Positions 35,188-44,451 of a stretch of DNA of 64,000 nt are shown piece after piece. The translations under genes and the position numbers were made by a program. The notes beneath the pieces are model-generated. The model ran no database searches, had not been told where the DNA came from, and saw only the letters and a list, made by a program, of their open reading frames with translations. The DNA is from Bin18 sp965242795 (GTDB taxonomy: Bacteria > Desulfobacterota > Binatia > Bin18), in NCBI GenBank assembly GCA_965242795.1, contig OZ251505.1, positions 1,178,001 to 1,242,000 of the forward strand, written 5' to 3'. Each line of letters starts with the position of its first letter. Position 1 is the stretch's first letter.

Positions 35188-37087
35188 ACACCTCCTCGGC
35201 CCCTCCGGCGCTGAGTGTCGTGCGTACCGCGTCGCTTTCCCCGGCATCGCACGCCACGAACAGTCCGAAGCGGTCTTCCGAAAATCGGGCGTCGTGCCGC
35301 ACCGCGGGCGACCGTGCTGGCAGCCGCGCGTTGACGAACAGCCCGATCAGTGTGGCCGCGGCGCCGAACAAAATGGTCAACTCGAACGCGATGACGGCGA
35401 ACGCGGGCAACGCCACGATCGGCTTGGCGCCGGTCTGGAGCGGCCAGTCCAACGCCGTATAGGTCGGCAGGGCGAACCCGGCCACACAGCCCAGCAGACC
35501 GCCCGCTAAAGTGAAGTAGCGAACCGGGCTCTTGCGCTTCGGCAGCGCGGTTTCGATCGTGTGGCTCGGAAACGGTGCCGCTATCTGCAGCGCGGAATGG
35601 CCGTCCCGGCGCAGCGTTTGGATTACATCGGTCAGTGCGTCGGCACGGCGAAAGACGCCGACCAAGCCGGCCGCGGCCGGTCTTTTCTTATCTTGCTCGC
35701 CCCTCGCTTCCCTTTCGCCGCGGCCGGCCGCGTCCCCAAGTTGGGGAATGTCTGCGGCCGCGGCATGGGCCGCAGTGGGGTCTTCAGGCGAGAGTTGCTC
35801 CTTGACCTCGGCCAGCGACACCAGCGGCAGGAATCTGACGAACAGCAGGAAGAACAGGAAGAACCAGGCGAAGCTGCCCAGCGTCATGCCTATCTCGACC
35901 CAGGAAGGAAGGTAGCCGCCCCACGCCGACGGGTCGAACTCGTGTGCCAGCGAACTGACGATGATGACGAAACGCTCCAACCACATGCCGACGTTGACCA
36001 GCAACGAAAGGCCGAACAGCCAGCCGGTGTGCGTGCGTATCGCTCTGCGGAGCAGCAGCAGGGGCAGGGCGCAGTTGCAGGCGACCATCAGCCAGAACAG
36101 CGGGGCGTAGTCGCCGGCCGCACGGAACCAGAAGATGCTGCGCTCGTACGGGTTGGCGCTGTACCAGGCGATGAAGCATTCGCTGGCGTAGGAATAGGTC
36201 AGGATCAGCGAGGTGACGATCAGCAGCTTGCCCAGATTGTCGAAATGGTCCGCGGTGATGTAGGCGTGCAGGCCGAAGACATGCCGCAGCGGGATGACCA
36301 GCGTCAGCACCATCCCCAACCCGGAGAAGATCGCGCCGGCCACGAAGTACGGGGCGAAGATCGTGCTGTGCCAGCCCGGCACGAGCGACATGGCGAAATC
36401 CCACGACACCACGCTGTGGACCGACACGACCAGCGGCGTGGCGAGCGCGGCGAACAGACCGTACGCCGCGGCGTAGTGGTGCCACTGCCCGTCGGTCCCC
36501 TGCCAGCCCAGCGCGAAGAACCCGTAGAGCTTCCGCCGTGCGCCTTCGGTCCGGTCGCGCGCCGCGGCCAAGTCCGGAATCAGCCCGACGTACCAGAACA
36601 TCAGGCTCACCGCGAAATAGGTGCTGATCGCGAAGGCGTCCCACACCAGCGGCGACTGGAAGTTCACCCACAATTCGCGCTGGTTGGGATAGGGCAGCAG
36701 CCAGTAGAAATTCCAAGCGCGGCCGAGATGGATGATCGGAAACAGGCCGGCGGTCATGACCGCGAAGATCGTCATGGCCTCCGCGCTGCGGGCGACCGAC
36801 GTGCGCCAGCGCGCGCGGAACAGGAACAGCACCGCGGAGATCAGCGTGCCGGAGTGCGCGATGCCGACCCAGAACACGAAATTGGTGATGTACACGCCCC
36901 AGCCGACCGGATGCGCCAGCCCGGTGACGCCCAACCCCGCGGCGATCTGGTACGTCCAGCAGAAGACGCCGAACGCCAGCACCGCCACGTCGCAACCCAG
37001 CAGGACGTACCAGCGGCGCGTCGGCGAACCGAGCAGGTTGCCCAGCAGGTCGCGGTTGACCTGCGCATAACCGAGCGGGGCGGACAT
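35171..37087 (-). CDS. actC: Fused ActC-ActD subunit of alternative complex III
   Basis: 638 residues. Residues 1-440 form an NrfD/PsrC-type membrane protein with about 10 helices (VGWGVYITNFVFWVGIAHSG, SLVPGWHSTIFAPYFVAGAI, YASECFIAWYSANPYER). After an Ala/Glu-rich linker (about 440-475), residues 475-638 match DUF3341/ActD: GVFRRADALTDVIQTLRRDG, PFPSHTIETALPKRKSPVRY and two further helices. ActC and ActD are separate proteins in the structurally studied Rhodothermus and Flavobacterium complexes. ActC is the main quinol-site and proposed proton-path subunit. Starts 8 bases after actB. Confidence 0.88.
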   Translation of the reverse strand: MSAPLGYAQVNRDLLGNLLGSPTRRWYVLLGCDVAVLAFGVFCWTYQIAAGLGVTGLAHPVGWGVYITNFVFWVGIAHSGTLISAVLFLFRARWRTSVARSAEAMTIFAVMTAGLFPIIHLGRAWNFYWLLPYPNQRELWVNFQSPLVWDAFAISTYFAVSLMFWYVGLIPDLAAARDRTEGARRKLYGFFALGWQGTDGQWHHYAAAYGLFAALATPLVVSVHSVVSWDFAMSLVPGWHSTIFAPYFVAGAIFSGLGMVLTLVIPLRHVFGLHAYITADHFDNLGKLLIVTSLILTYSYASECFIAWYSANPYERSIFWFRAAGDYAPLFWLMVACNCALPLLLLRRAIRTHTGWLFGLSLLVNVGMWLERFVIIVSSLAHEFDPSAWGGYLPSWVEIGMTLGSFAWFFLFFLLFVRFLPLVSLAEVKEQLSPEDPTAAHAAAADIPQLGDAAGRGEREARGEQDKKRPAAAGLVGVFRRADALTDVIQTLRRDGHSALQIAAPFPSHTIETALPKRKSPVRYFTLAGGLLGCVAGFALPTYTALDWPLQTGAKPIVALPAFAVIAFELTILFGAAATLIGLFVNARLPARSPAVRHDARFSEDRFGLFVACDAGESDAVRTTLSAGGAEEVYEQAG

Positions 37088-37094
37088 GCCGAGC

Positions 37095-40000
37095 CTAGAC
37101 GGGACCGCGGCGGACTTTCTTGAGATAGGTCACCGCGGGTTTGGTGTTCAGCGTGTCGAAGACGTGGTAACCGCGCGCGTCCCGTGCGGCCCGGGCGACG
37201 CGGCTGTCCGGGTCCTGCAGATTGCCGAAGGTGATCGCCTGGGCGGGGCAGGTCTGGGCGCAGGCCGGAGTCACCTCGCCGTCGCGGACCGGCCGGCCGG
37301 CGTCCTTGGCATGGTCTTTGGCCTCTTGGATGCGCTGCACGCAGAACGAGCACTTCTCCATCACGCCGGGCTCGCGGACGGTCACGTCGGGGTTGAGTTG
37401 CAGATGGAGCGGCGCGGGCCAGTCCGCTCGGTTCCAGTTGAAGCGGCGTACCTTGTACGGGCAGTTGTTGGCGCAGTAGCGGGTGCCGACGCAGCGGTTG
37501 TAGATCTGCGCGTTCAGCCCCTCGGGGTTGTGGTAGGTGGCATATACCGGGCAGACCGGTTCGCATGGCGCATTCCCGCAATGCTGGCACAACATGGGCG
37601 CGAAGCGGACTTCGGGCGCGTCTGACGTCGTCGCCGACCGTGTGACGGGATCGGCTTCCTCGAAATAGCGTTCGATGCGCAACCACGCCGCTTCCCGGCC
37701 TTGCGCCACGGCACGTTCGCCGACGACCGGCACGTTGTTCTCCGCGTAACACGCGGTGACGCACGCCCCGCAGCCGGTACAGGCCGACAGGTCGATGCTC
37801 ATGCCCCAGCGGTAGGTTTCGTAGGTCGGCGCCGGGTACATGTCCGCCGCGGGGGCATGGCCCGGTTCGGCGTGGCCGACGGCATGCGTCGGGGCGTCCG
37901 ATGCAGACGCGTCCACGGCTTGCGCGATGCCGCGGCCGAGTTGCCGGCGGCTGCCGTCGGTCGTGGCCAGCGGCACGCGCCGGCCCGTCTGGGTCAGGCG
38001 GACCGTCGTGGACAGCCACGCGAATCCGCCCGAGGCCGCTTCGGGCCGGGCCGACAGCAGATGGACGGGATTCGCGCCCCGCCCGCGCGCATAACGACCG
38101 TAATGCGTATGGCCCAAGCCGACCGGCATGGCCACGGCGTCGCGGCGCAGGCCGGGATACAGATAGGCGCTCGCCTCCAGCGAGCCGTGCGGCGAGGTGA
38201 CGCGCAGCAGATCGCCTTCTTCAATGCCCAGCCGTGCCGCGGTGTCGGGATGAATCTCCAGCCACGAGTTCCACACCACCTGCGTCAGCGGGTCGGGCAG
38301 TTCGTGCAGCCAGGGTTTGTTGGCCCCGCGGCCGTCGTAGTAGCGCGACGAGGCATAGGGAATGAACGCCAGCGCGTTCTCGTCCGCCCCGTCGAGCGTC
38401 GGCTCCTCGAATCGGGTCTCGAAGACCGCCGGCGCGAGTCGCATGCGGTCGTCATGGTCCCCGTTTTCCGGGAGTGGGGCCGCGGTATCGTGTGCGCCGT
38501 CATCCCGCCAGACGCCGCCGGTTCGTAGCGCCTTCCGCCACCAGGCGTCGAAGTCGCCGCCGGTCCGACCGCGTGCGTAGCGTTCGCGCCACGTCGTCTG
38601 CACGTAGTCGAAATAGCTCTCCCAAGGCAGCGCGTGGGCAGGCGCGGAGATGAGTTTTCTGCCGGCGGACAACAACGTGTCGCCCAACGCCCGCGTCTCG
38701 AACACCGGCTGCATGACCGGCTGCATCAGGCCGGTGACGCCCGCCGCGGACCGGACGTCGCCCCAACTCTCCAGCGGCGTATGGTCGGGGAGGATCAGGT
38801 CGGCACGCTCGGTGGTTTCGTCGGGAAACGACGAAAAGCTCACCACGAACGGCACCTTCGCCAACGCTTCGACGAAGCCGGACGTCCGCGGCAGGTTGAA
38901 GGCCGGGTTGGTGTGCGCGAGCATGAGCAGCGGCACCCGGCCGGCGGCCATGTCGTCCACCAGGGACAGCAGCCCGGCGTACGAACTCGGTTGGCGGCTT
39001 GTCGGGTCGTCGAAGCGGACGGTGCGGCCGACGTTGCCGGCAACGTAGTTCAGGAGATGCACCGCGACCGCCAGCGCGGTCGCCTGCCGCGAGCCGGACG
39101 CGACTCCGCCGGCCAGAGCCAGACTCGGACGCTGTCGGGCGCATGCGCGGGCCAGCCGTGCCTGCGTCGCCGCCGGCACGTCCGTCAACTCGGCCACCCG
39201 TTCCGCGGAGTATGGACCGAGGAGCCGTTCGAGCGCCTTCTTCTCGCCGTCCGGCACCGCGCTGTCGGGCAGCATGCGACGCGCCATACCCAACGCCAGA
39301 AAGGCTTCCCGCCCGGGTGTGACGGCGATCCACTCGTCCGCGTTGGAGCCGGTCAGGGACATGCGCGATTCGACCTGCACGAACCCGCCGGCCGGGGGAG
39401 CCGCGGTGCGCCGCATCCGGCCGAACGCCTCGGCGTAGTGGGTGGGCGCGCGCCACGTGTCCAGGAAGTCCGCGCCGAAGCCGATCAGAAAGCGTGCCGC
39501 GGCAAGGTCGTAGGCGGGAACCATCGGCCGGTCGAAGCAGATACGGCCGGCCTGTCTGAGCGCCTCGTCGCCGAACGGCTCGTAGGTGAGCAGCCGCTCG
39601 GAACCCAGCGCGGCCAGCCAATGCGTGGCCAAGTCGTACAGGCTGTCCGGCAGCCGGCCGGCGAGGAACGCGAGTCGATCCGCCGCCCCGTTCTCCCTGA
39701 TCTGTCGCACCCGCTCGACGAACAGCGCTTCGGCCTCGCTCCACGACAACGACGCGAGCCCGCCGGCCGGCGTGCGCCGCATCGGCCCGCGGAACCGGTC
39801 GGGATTGTACAGCCCTTGCAGCGAGGCGTGGCCGCGCGCACACAAGCCGCCCCGATTCGACGGATGGGCCGGATTGCCCTCGACCTTGACGGCGCGCCCT
39901 TCGCGCGTACGGACCAGCATCCCGCAGCCGGCCGGGCATTCCTGACACACGGTGGCATAATAGGTCGCTACCCCGGGCGTGATCTCCTCCGGCTCGACCA

Positions 40001-40178
40001 CGTACGGAATCAGGGTCTCGACCGGTTTGGACGTGCAGCCGACGACCGGCGCCGCGGCCCCCGCGCCCAACAGCTTGAGGAAATCGCGCCGGTCGAGCCC
40101 GGCGCCTAGGCGAGGATCGGGCGGAGGTTCGCTCTTCTTTTTTATCATTGCGGAGGTGTTGCCTTCATGCCGGTTCAT
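37095..40178 (-). CDS. actB: Alternative complex III iron-sulfur/molybdopterin-like subunit ActB
   Basis: About 1027 residues. A Tat signal (RRDFLKLLGAGAAAP) leads a molybdopterin-oxidoreductase-like region with a cysteine cluster, CQECPAGCGML and GGLCARGH; in studied complexes this domain lacks the molybdenum cofactor. The C-terminal ferredoxin-type region carries further clusters: CTGCGACVTACYAENNVP, CQHCGNAPCEPVCPV, CVGTRYCANNCPYKVR, CSFCVQRI and CAQTCPAQ. Located at the periplasmic side, passing electrons from quinol toward the hemes. Start uncertain: ATG 40178 is used, ATG 40148 is also possible, and neither has a strong Shine-Dalgarno. Confidence 0.92.
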   Translation of the reverse strand: MNRHEGNTSAMIKKKSEPPPDPRLGAGLDRRDFLKLLGAGAAAPVVGCTSKPVETLIPYVVEPEEITPGVATYYATVCQECPAGCGMLVRTREGRAVKVEGNPAHPSNRGGLCARGHASLQGLYNPDRFRGPMRRTPAGGLASLSWSEAEALFVERVRQIRENGAADRLAFLAGRLPDSLYDLATHWLAALGSERLLTYEPFGDEALRQAGRICFDRPMVPAYDLAAARFLIGFGADFLDTWRAPTHYAEAFGRMRRTAAPPAGGFVQVESRMSLTGSNADEWIAVTPGREAFLALGMARRMLPDSAVPDGEKKALERLLGPYSAERVAELTDVPAATQARLARACARQRPSLALAGGVASGSRQATALAVAVHLLNYVAGNVGRTVRFDDPTSRQPSSYAGLLSLVDDMAAGRVPLLMLAHTNPAFNLPRTSGFVEALAKVPFVVSFSSFPDETTERADLILPDHTPLESWGDVRSAAGVTGLMQPVMQPVFETRALGDTLLSAGRKLISAPAHALPWESYFDYVQTTWRERYARGRTGGDFDAWWRKALRTGGVWRDDGAHDTAAPLPENGDHDDRMRLAPAVFETRFEEPTLDGADENALAFIPYASSRYYDGRGANKPWLHELPDPLTQVVWNSWLEIHPDTAARLGIEEGDLLRVTSPHGSLEASAYLYPGLRRDAVAMPVGLGHTHYGRYARGRGANPVHLLSARPEAASGGFAWLSTTVRLTQTGRRVPLATTDGSRRQLGRGIAQAVDASASDAPTHAVGHAEPGHAPAADMYPAPTYETYRWGMSIDLSACTGCGACVTACYAENNVPVVGERAVAQGREAAWLRIERYFEEADPVTRSATTSDAPEVRFAPMLCQHCGNAPCEPVCPVYATYHNPEGLNAQIYNRCVGTRYCANNCPYKVRRFNWNRADWPAPLHLQLNPDVTVREPGVMEKCSFCVQRIQEAKDHAKDAGRPVRDGEVTPACAQTCPAQAITFGNLQDPDSRVARAARDARGYHVFDTLNTKPAVTYLKKVRRGPV

Positions 40179-40239
40179 ACCGCCGGACCGACCGTCAGTT
40201 CGTCTGCCGGGCCCCCGCGCATCAACCAACGTTCAGGAA

Positions 40240-40351
40240 GGGAATTACCTCCAAGATGACCTCCCGCCCGTTTCGACAAGCTCAACGGGCTGGCTTCCGA
40301 GCTTGTCGAAGGGCGTTGAAATAGTCGGGGGACCATCTGGAAGAAATTCCC
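40240..40351. mobile_element. Short MITE-like element between actA and actB
   Basis: Ends GGGAATTACCTCCAAGATG (40240-40258) and the inverse-related CATCTGGAAGAAATTCCC ending at 40351. Inside is an inverted pair of hemi-units TTTCGACAAGCTCAACGGG and GAGCTTGTCGAAGGGCG. The 112-base element lies exactly in the intergenic space of the act operon, ending one base before the actA stop. The folded transcript could separate or process actA and actB messages. Confidence 0.6.
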
Positions 40352-40352
40352 T

Positions 40353-40964
40353 TCAGTAATGGCAGACGAGGCAGTCCTTGCTCGCCCGGCTGGCGTCGTG
40401 GCAGCTCACGCACCAGCCCATCTTGAGCGACGAGACCTGCTCGACGCGGGCCATGCGTTGGACCTCGCCGTGACAGGCCTGACACTCCACGCCGGCGCGG
40501 ACGTGGCGTTTGTGGTTGAAACGGGTGAACGCAGGCAGCGCATGGACGCGAACCCACGGAATCGGCTCGCTCTTCTTCCAATACGTCTGCAACTTCTCGA
40601 TTTCGGGATTGTCGCTCGGTTTCGCGTGGCAGCCGATACACGTCGCGACCGGCGGAACGTGAGCCGCGGGCGAAACGCGCGCCGCACTGTGGCAGTACAG
40701 ACATTCCAGGCCGTACTCGCCGGCGTGCACGGCGTGGCTGAAGGCGATCGGCTGTTCGGGCGCATGTCCCCACCCCGTCAACCCCAAGTCGAGAGCGCGG
40801 GCGTCCCACCAGGCGGCCTTCCCGGCCTGCCATAGCCGGTCGTCGAACCGGTCGCCCACCGGCTCGTGCAGCAACGCCGACAGCACGGCCAGCCCCACGA
40901 CGCCGAGCAGCACGACCCGCCAGCCCGGTCGGACGATGAAGGAAAGAATTCGAGCATACGGCAT
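40353..40964 (-). CDS. actA: Alternative complex III pentaheme cytochrome c subunit ActA
   Basis: 203 residues. One N-terminal membrane anchor (PGWRVVLLGVVGLAVLSALL, about 13-32) and five CxxCH heme motifs in order: CLYCH, CIGCH, CQACH, CVSCH and CLVCH, the last two residues before the end. ActA is the pentaheme subunit that takes electrons from ActB to ActE. First gene of the operon; promoter presumably in 40965-41110, shared back to back with the PQQ-dehydrogenase cluster. Confidence 0.93.
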   Translation of the reverse strand: MPYARILSFIVRPGWRVVLLGVVGLAVLSALLHEPVGDRFDDRLWQAGKAAWWDARALDLGLTGWGHAPEQPIAFSHAVHAGEYGLECLYCHSAARVSPAAHVPPVATCIGCHAKPSDNPEIEKLQTYWKKSEPIPWVRVHALPAFTRFNHKRHVRAGVECQACHGEVQRMARVEQVSSLKMGWCVSCHDASRASKDCLVCHY

Positions 40965-41117
40965 GGCGTCCGGTTGCGCGGCGTTCGGCAGGGGCCGCGG
41001 CGGAGCCCTGCCTATTACCCCATCCGGGAGCGTTCAGCCAGCGCGGCGGGCAGCCGAAGACCTGGTTTCGGGGCGCCACACCGCGGAAAAACCGCGTCTG
41101 CCGGCCTGCATATTTGG

Positions 41118-41146
41118 TTGACCCGCCCCTGAAAAGCCAGTACTTT
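41118..41146 (+). promoter_or_regulatory. Candidate sigma-70-type promoter for the PQQ dehydrogenase cluster
   Basis: TTGACC (41118-41123), 17-base spacer, TACTTT (41141-41146), about 58 bases before the start codon at 41205. Fit to the consensus is moderate; no operator is evident. Confidence 0.4.
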
Positions 41147-41204
41147 CCGACCGCATTCGGGCCGGGGATTCAGGGAGCCCGAACGCAGCGGAGGAGGGGA
41201 GCCT

Positions 41205-43016
41205 ATGCCGTCTTTCGGGCCGAAACGCCGCTTATTCTGGGCCGGATTGGTCGCCGGCGTCGTCACAACCTCGACGTGGCTCGCGCCCCCGGTGCCGGCC
41301 GTGGGGGGGCGCACACCGGACGCTGCCGAACCCGCGCCATCGCCGCCACCCGCCGCGTCCCGCCCGAACGTGCAGGCCGACGGCGCCGCGGCCACCGACG
41401 GATACGACTTTCAGCCGATCACCCAGCAACACCTGCTGCACGGCACCGACGACCCCGCCTACTGGCTGATGTACGGCGGCAACTACGCCGGCTGGCGGTT
41501 CAGCCCGCTGGACGACGTCAACCGCGGCAACGTCGAGAACCTGGCCGCGGCCTGGATGTTCCAAACCGGCATCCCGGCTCAACTCCAAGCCTCGCCCATC
41601 GTGGCGGACGGCATCATCTATCTCACCGCGGCGTACAACCACCTGTTCGCCCTGGACGCGGTGACGGGCGCCCTCCTGTGGCGTTACGAACACCCGCTGC
41701 CGGACGACCTGCGCATGTGCTGCGGGCCGTCGAACAAAGGCGCGGCCATTGCCGGGGATAAAATTTTCATGTCCACCCTGGACGCGAAGGTGGTGGCACT
41801 CGACCGCAAGACCGGAGCCGTGGTGTGGGAGACGGTCATGGACCGCTACACCGACGGGTTCAGCGGGACCGCGGCCCCGCTGGTGGTCCGCGACAACCTG
41901 ATCGTCGGTATCGCCGGCGGCGAGTACGGCATCCGCGGCTACATCGACGCCTACGACGTCGACACGGGCGCGCGCAAATGGCGGCGCTACACCATCCCGG
42001 AGGCGGGCGAGCCCGGGGCGGAAACCTGGTCGGGCGACTCCTGGAAGCACGGCGGCGCCCCGACGTGGGTGACCGGCTCGTACGACCCGGAGACCGACCT
42101 GCTCTACTGGGCGACGGGCAACACCGCGCCGGACTGGAACGGCGACGTGCGCAAGGGCGACAACCTGTACGCCGACTCGGTGTTGGCCCTGAACCCGGAT
42201 ACGGGCGAGATGCAGTGGTACTTCCAGTTCACGCCGCACGACATCTGGGACTACGACGGCAACACCGACCTGTTCCTGCTCACGGTCGAGCGCAGCGGGG
42301 AGCAGGTCAAAGCCTTGGCCCAGCCCAACCGCAACGGCTACGTCTATGTGCTGGACCGCGCATCCGGCCAATATCTGCACGGCACCCAGTACGTGGACCA
42401 TCTGAACTGGTCGAAGGGGCTGGACGAGGCGGGCCGGCCGGTCGTCGATCCCAAATTCGTGCCGACCGCGGAGGGCAAGGAGTTCATCTGCCCCGGGTCC
42501 GTGGGCGGCAAGAACGGCTCGTACACCGCGGCCTACAGCCCGCGCACCAAGCTCATGTACGTGCCGGTGATCGAAAGCTGCTGGCAGATGAAGAAGTCCA
42601 CCTCCATCTTCATCAAGGGCATTCCGTTCTGGGGCGGCGGCCCGGGCAAGACGCAGGGCGACGACGGCTCCTCGTACGGCCACCTGTCGGCCATCGACCC
42701 GTCCACCGGCCAGATCAAATGGCGGTACCGGGACGAGTATCCGATGATGGGCGGCGCGCTGGCGACCGCCGGCGGCGTGGTGTTCACCGGCAACCTGGAA
42801 GGCTACGCCTTGGCCTTCGACGACACGAGCGGTGAACTGTTGTGGAAATTCCAGACCGGCTCGTCCCTGCGCGGCCAGCCCGTGACCTACAAGGCGGGCG
42901 GGCGGCAGTACGTCGCCATTCCGAGCGGCGGGGGCGGCTTGGCCGTCACGCTGGTGGGCGAGCCCCCGCTGACGAGCAAAGGCAGCGCCCTGCTCGTGTT
43001 CGCGCTGCCCGAATAA
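41205..43016 (+). CDS. PQQ-dependent alcohol dehydrogenase, predicted lanthanide type
   Basis: 603 residues, periplasmic eight-bladed quinoprotein. The signal peptide (RRLFWAGLVAGVVTTSTWLA) is followed by a Pro/Ala linker. Active-site features: vicinal disulfide Cys172-Cys173 (RMCCGPSNKG), Glu240 (AGGEYGIRG), Asn306 (WATGNTAPDWN), catalytic Asp349 and an extra Asp351 (HDIWDYDGNTD). The second Asp two residues on is the established mark of rare-earth enzymes such as XoxF; Ca2+ enzymes have Ala, Ser or Thr there. Tryptophan-docking repeats are present. GGAGGGG precedes the ATG. Followed by a binding-protein and cytochrome gene as in xoxFJG clusters. Substrate (methanol or larger alcohol) is not determined. 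Confidence 0.92.
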   Translation: MPSFGPKRRLFWAGLVAGVVTTSTWLAPPVPAVGGRTPDAAEPAPSPPPAASRPNVQADGAAATDGYDFQPITQQHLLHGTDDPAYWLMYGGNYAGWRFSPLDDVNRGNVENLAAAWMFQTGIPAQLQASPIVADGIIYLTAAYNHLFALDAVTGALLWRYEHPLPDDLRMCCGPSNKGAAIAGDKIFMSTLDAKVVALDRKTGAVVWETVMDRYTDGFSGTAAPLVVRDNLIVGIAGGEYGIRGYIDAYDVDTGARKWRRYTIPEAGEPGAETWSGDSWKHGGAPTWVTGSYDPETDLLYWATGNTAPDWNGDVRKGDNLYADSVLALNPDTGEMQWYFQFTPHDIWDYDGNTDLFLLTVERSGEQVKALAQPNRNGYVYVLDRASGQYLHGTQYVDHLNWSKGLDEAGRPVVDPKFVPTAEGKEFICPGSVGGKNGSYTAAYSPRTKLMYVPVIESCWQMKKSTSIFIKGIPFWGGGPGKTQGDDGSSYGHLSAIDPSTGQIKWRYRDEYPMMGGALATAGGVVFTGNLEGYALAFDDTSGELLWKFQTGSSLRGQPVTYKAGGRQYVAIPSGGGGLAVTLVGEPPLTSKGSALLVFALPE

Positions 43017-43035
43017 GTACCGCACGGGCTGGCGA

Positions 43036-43989
43036 GTGAGGATGCCGCTTCCGATTCGTTTTTCGCACGGGGTACTCGGGCGAGCCGTGGTTCGCCGCTC
43101 CCGCCACCCGCGGCCCCGGCGAAGCCGGTGGGCCGGCGTTGCGACGCTTGTTGTTCTGCTGGGCGGATTCGGATCTCCGCCCCATCTCGCCGCCCGACAA
43201 GCGGCGGACGACACCGCGCCCCTGCGCGTGTGCCTGCTGGCGAACAATCCGCCGTTCTCGATCCGCGAAGACGAGACGGGATTCGACCTCGACGTCGCAC
43301 GCGCGGTCGCCGCAGACCTGGGCCGGGCTTTCGTCCCGGTCTGGGTCGCGCACGACGAACGGATCACCGAGGTCGACGAAAGCGACTTCCCGCTCCGCGC
43401 GCTGTCGAGGGGCGACTGCGACGCGCTCTTCAGCGTGCCGGGCCGGGACGCCGTCCGCGACGCCCCCGAGATGACCGTCGGCCGCCCGTACTACGGCGCG
43501 GCCTTCGCGCTGATGGGCCGTGTGGGACGCATTCCGGCGTCGGTCCGCGAGGTCGAGGCCCAGACCGTCGCCGTCCAGGCGCAAACGATCGCCGGATTCA
43601 TTCTCGACGCGCTGGCGGTCTCCATACGGACGTTCTTTTCCACGGAAGCGGCACTCGCCGCGGTCGCCGACGGCAGCGCCGAGTTGGCGTTCGTGTGGGG
43701 ACCGACCGCGGGGTGGTACGCCAAGACTCACCCCGAGGCGGAATTGGGCTTCGCCGCGGGGGAGCCGCTCTCCGTGGCGCGCTGGAACGAGCACGTCGCC
43801 ACGCGGGAGACGGACGCGGCGCTGCGCGACGAGACCGACGCCGCGCTGACGCGACTCCGGTCCCGCGGCACGCTGCAAACCCTGGCCGAGCGGTACGGGG
43901 TCCCGTGGTACGCGCCGTTCGAGACGACCTACGACGTGATCGACATGTTGAAACTCGCCCGGGAAACGGCCAAGAACGACGCCCCATGA
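43036..43989 (+). CDS. Periplasmic binding-protein-like accessory factor of PQQ dehydrogenase (XoxJ/MxaJ-like)
   Basis: 317 residues. A twin-basic N-terminus and hydrophobic stretch (AGVATLVVLLGGF) form a signal peptide. The mature part is a type-2 solute-binding fold: LRVCLLANNPPFSIREDETG, FDLDVARAVAADLGR, then ADGSAELAFVWGPTAGWYA, a segment typical of MoxJ/XoxJ. XoxJ is thought to help activate or mature the dehydrogenase rather than serve a transporter. GTG 43036 or ATG 43042 is the start. It lies 19 bases after the dehydrogenase gene. Confidence 0.82.
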   Translation: MRMPLPIRFSHGVLGRAVVRRSRHPRPRRSRWAGVATLVVLLGGFGSPPHLAARQAADDTAPLRVCLLANNPPFSIREDETGFDLDVARAVAADLGRAFVPVWVAHDERITEVDESDFPLRALSRGDCDALFSVPGRDAVRDAPEMTVGRPYYGAAFALMGRVGRIPASVREVEAQTVAVQAQTIAGFILDALAVSIRTFFSTEAALAAVADGSAELAFVWGPTAGWYAKTHPEAELGFAAGEPLSVARWNEHVATRETDAALRDETDAALTRLRSRGTLQTLAERYGVPWYAPFETTYDVIDMLKLARETAKNDAP

Positions 43990-44002
43990 AACGAGGAGAC
44001 GT

Positions 44003-44437
44003 ATGACGCGGTTGTCCGCTGCACTGTTGATGAGCCTGCTACTCGGAATCCCCGCTCCCGGTCTCGCCCAGGACGCGGTCACCAATCCGTTCGCGGGGGA
44101 CGAGGCCGCCATAGAGGAAGGCGGCTTTCTGTTCGAGGCCGTCTGCGCGGGCTACTGCCACGTCAAGGCCGAAGCCGACCGGGACGGGAAATGCCCGAAC
44201 CTGTTCGACTGCGAGTGGGTCGAGGGCTCCGGAACCGACGCGGAGATGTTCGAAGCCGTCAGCGAGGGGGTGCCCAAGACCGAGATGGTCGGGTTCGCCG
44301 GCCAGTTACCCGACGAGATGATCTGGCAGATTCTGGCCTACGTGCGCGCCGCCTCCAAGTGCGAACCCTCCGCCGCGGCGGACTCGCGCGACGCCCCGTC
44401 CTCCACGGAACTGGCCGGTCTGTCCGCACACGAATAG
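44003..44437 (+). CDS. c-type cytochrome of the PQQ dehydrogenase, with an unusual CX3CH heme motif
   Basis: 144 residues. Signal peptide MTRLSAALLMSLLLGIPAPG, cleavage before QDAV. The only heme-type motif is CAGYCH (Cys48, Cys52, His53): three residues between the cysteines instead of two. An axial Met is likely in KTEMVGFAGQ (Met94). Extra cysteines at 64, 70 and 120 may form disulfides. By position it is the XoxG-like electron acceptor of the dehydrogenase. A Shine-Dalgarno GAGGAG precedes the ATG. The heme attachment needs a system that tolerates CX3CH. Confidence 0.82.
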   Translation: MTRLSAALLMSLLLGIPAPGLAQDAVTNPFAGDEAAIEEGGFLFEAVCAGYCHVKAEADRDGKCPNLFDCEWVEGSGTDAEMFEAVSEGVPKTEMVGFAGQLPDEMIWQILAYVRAASKCEPSAAADSRDAPSSTELAGLSAHE

Positions 44438-44451
44438 CCGAGGAGTACCCC

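Noticed and set aside
35561..37123. A 520-codon plus-strand frame opposite actCD
   Set aside because: Composition is Gln/Arg/Asp-rich nonsense typical of antisense to membrane proteins; the minus frame is a clear ActC-ActD.
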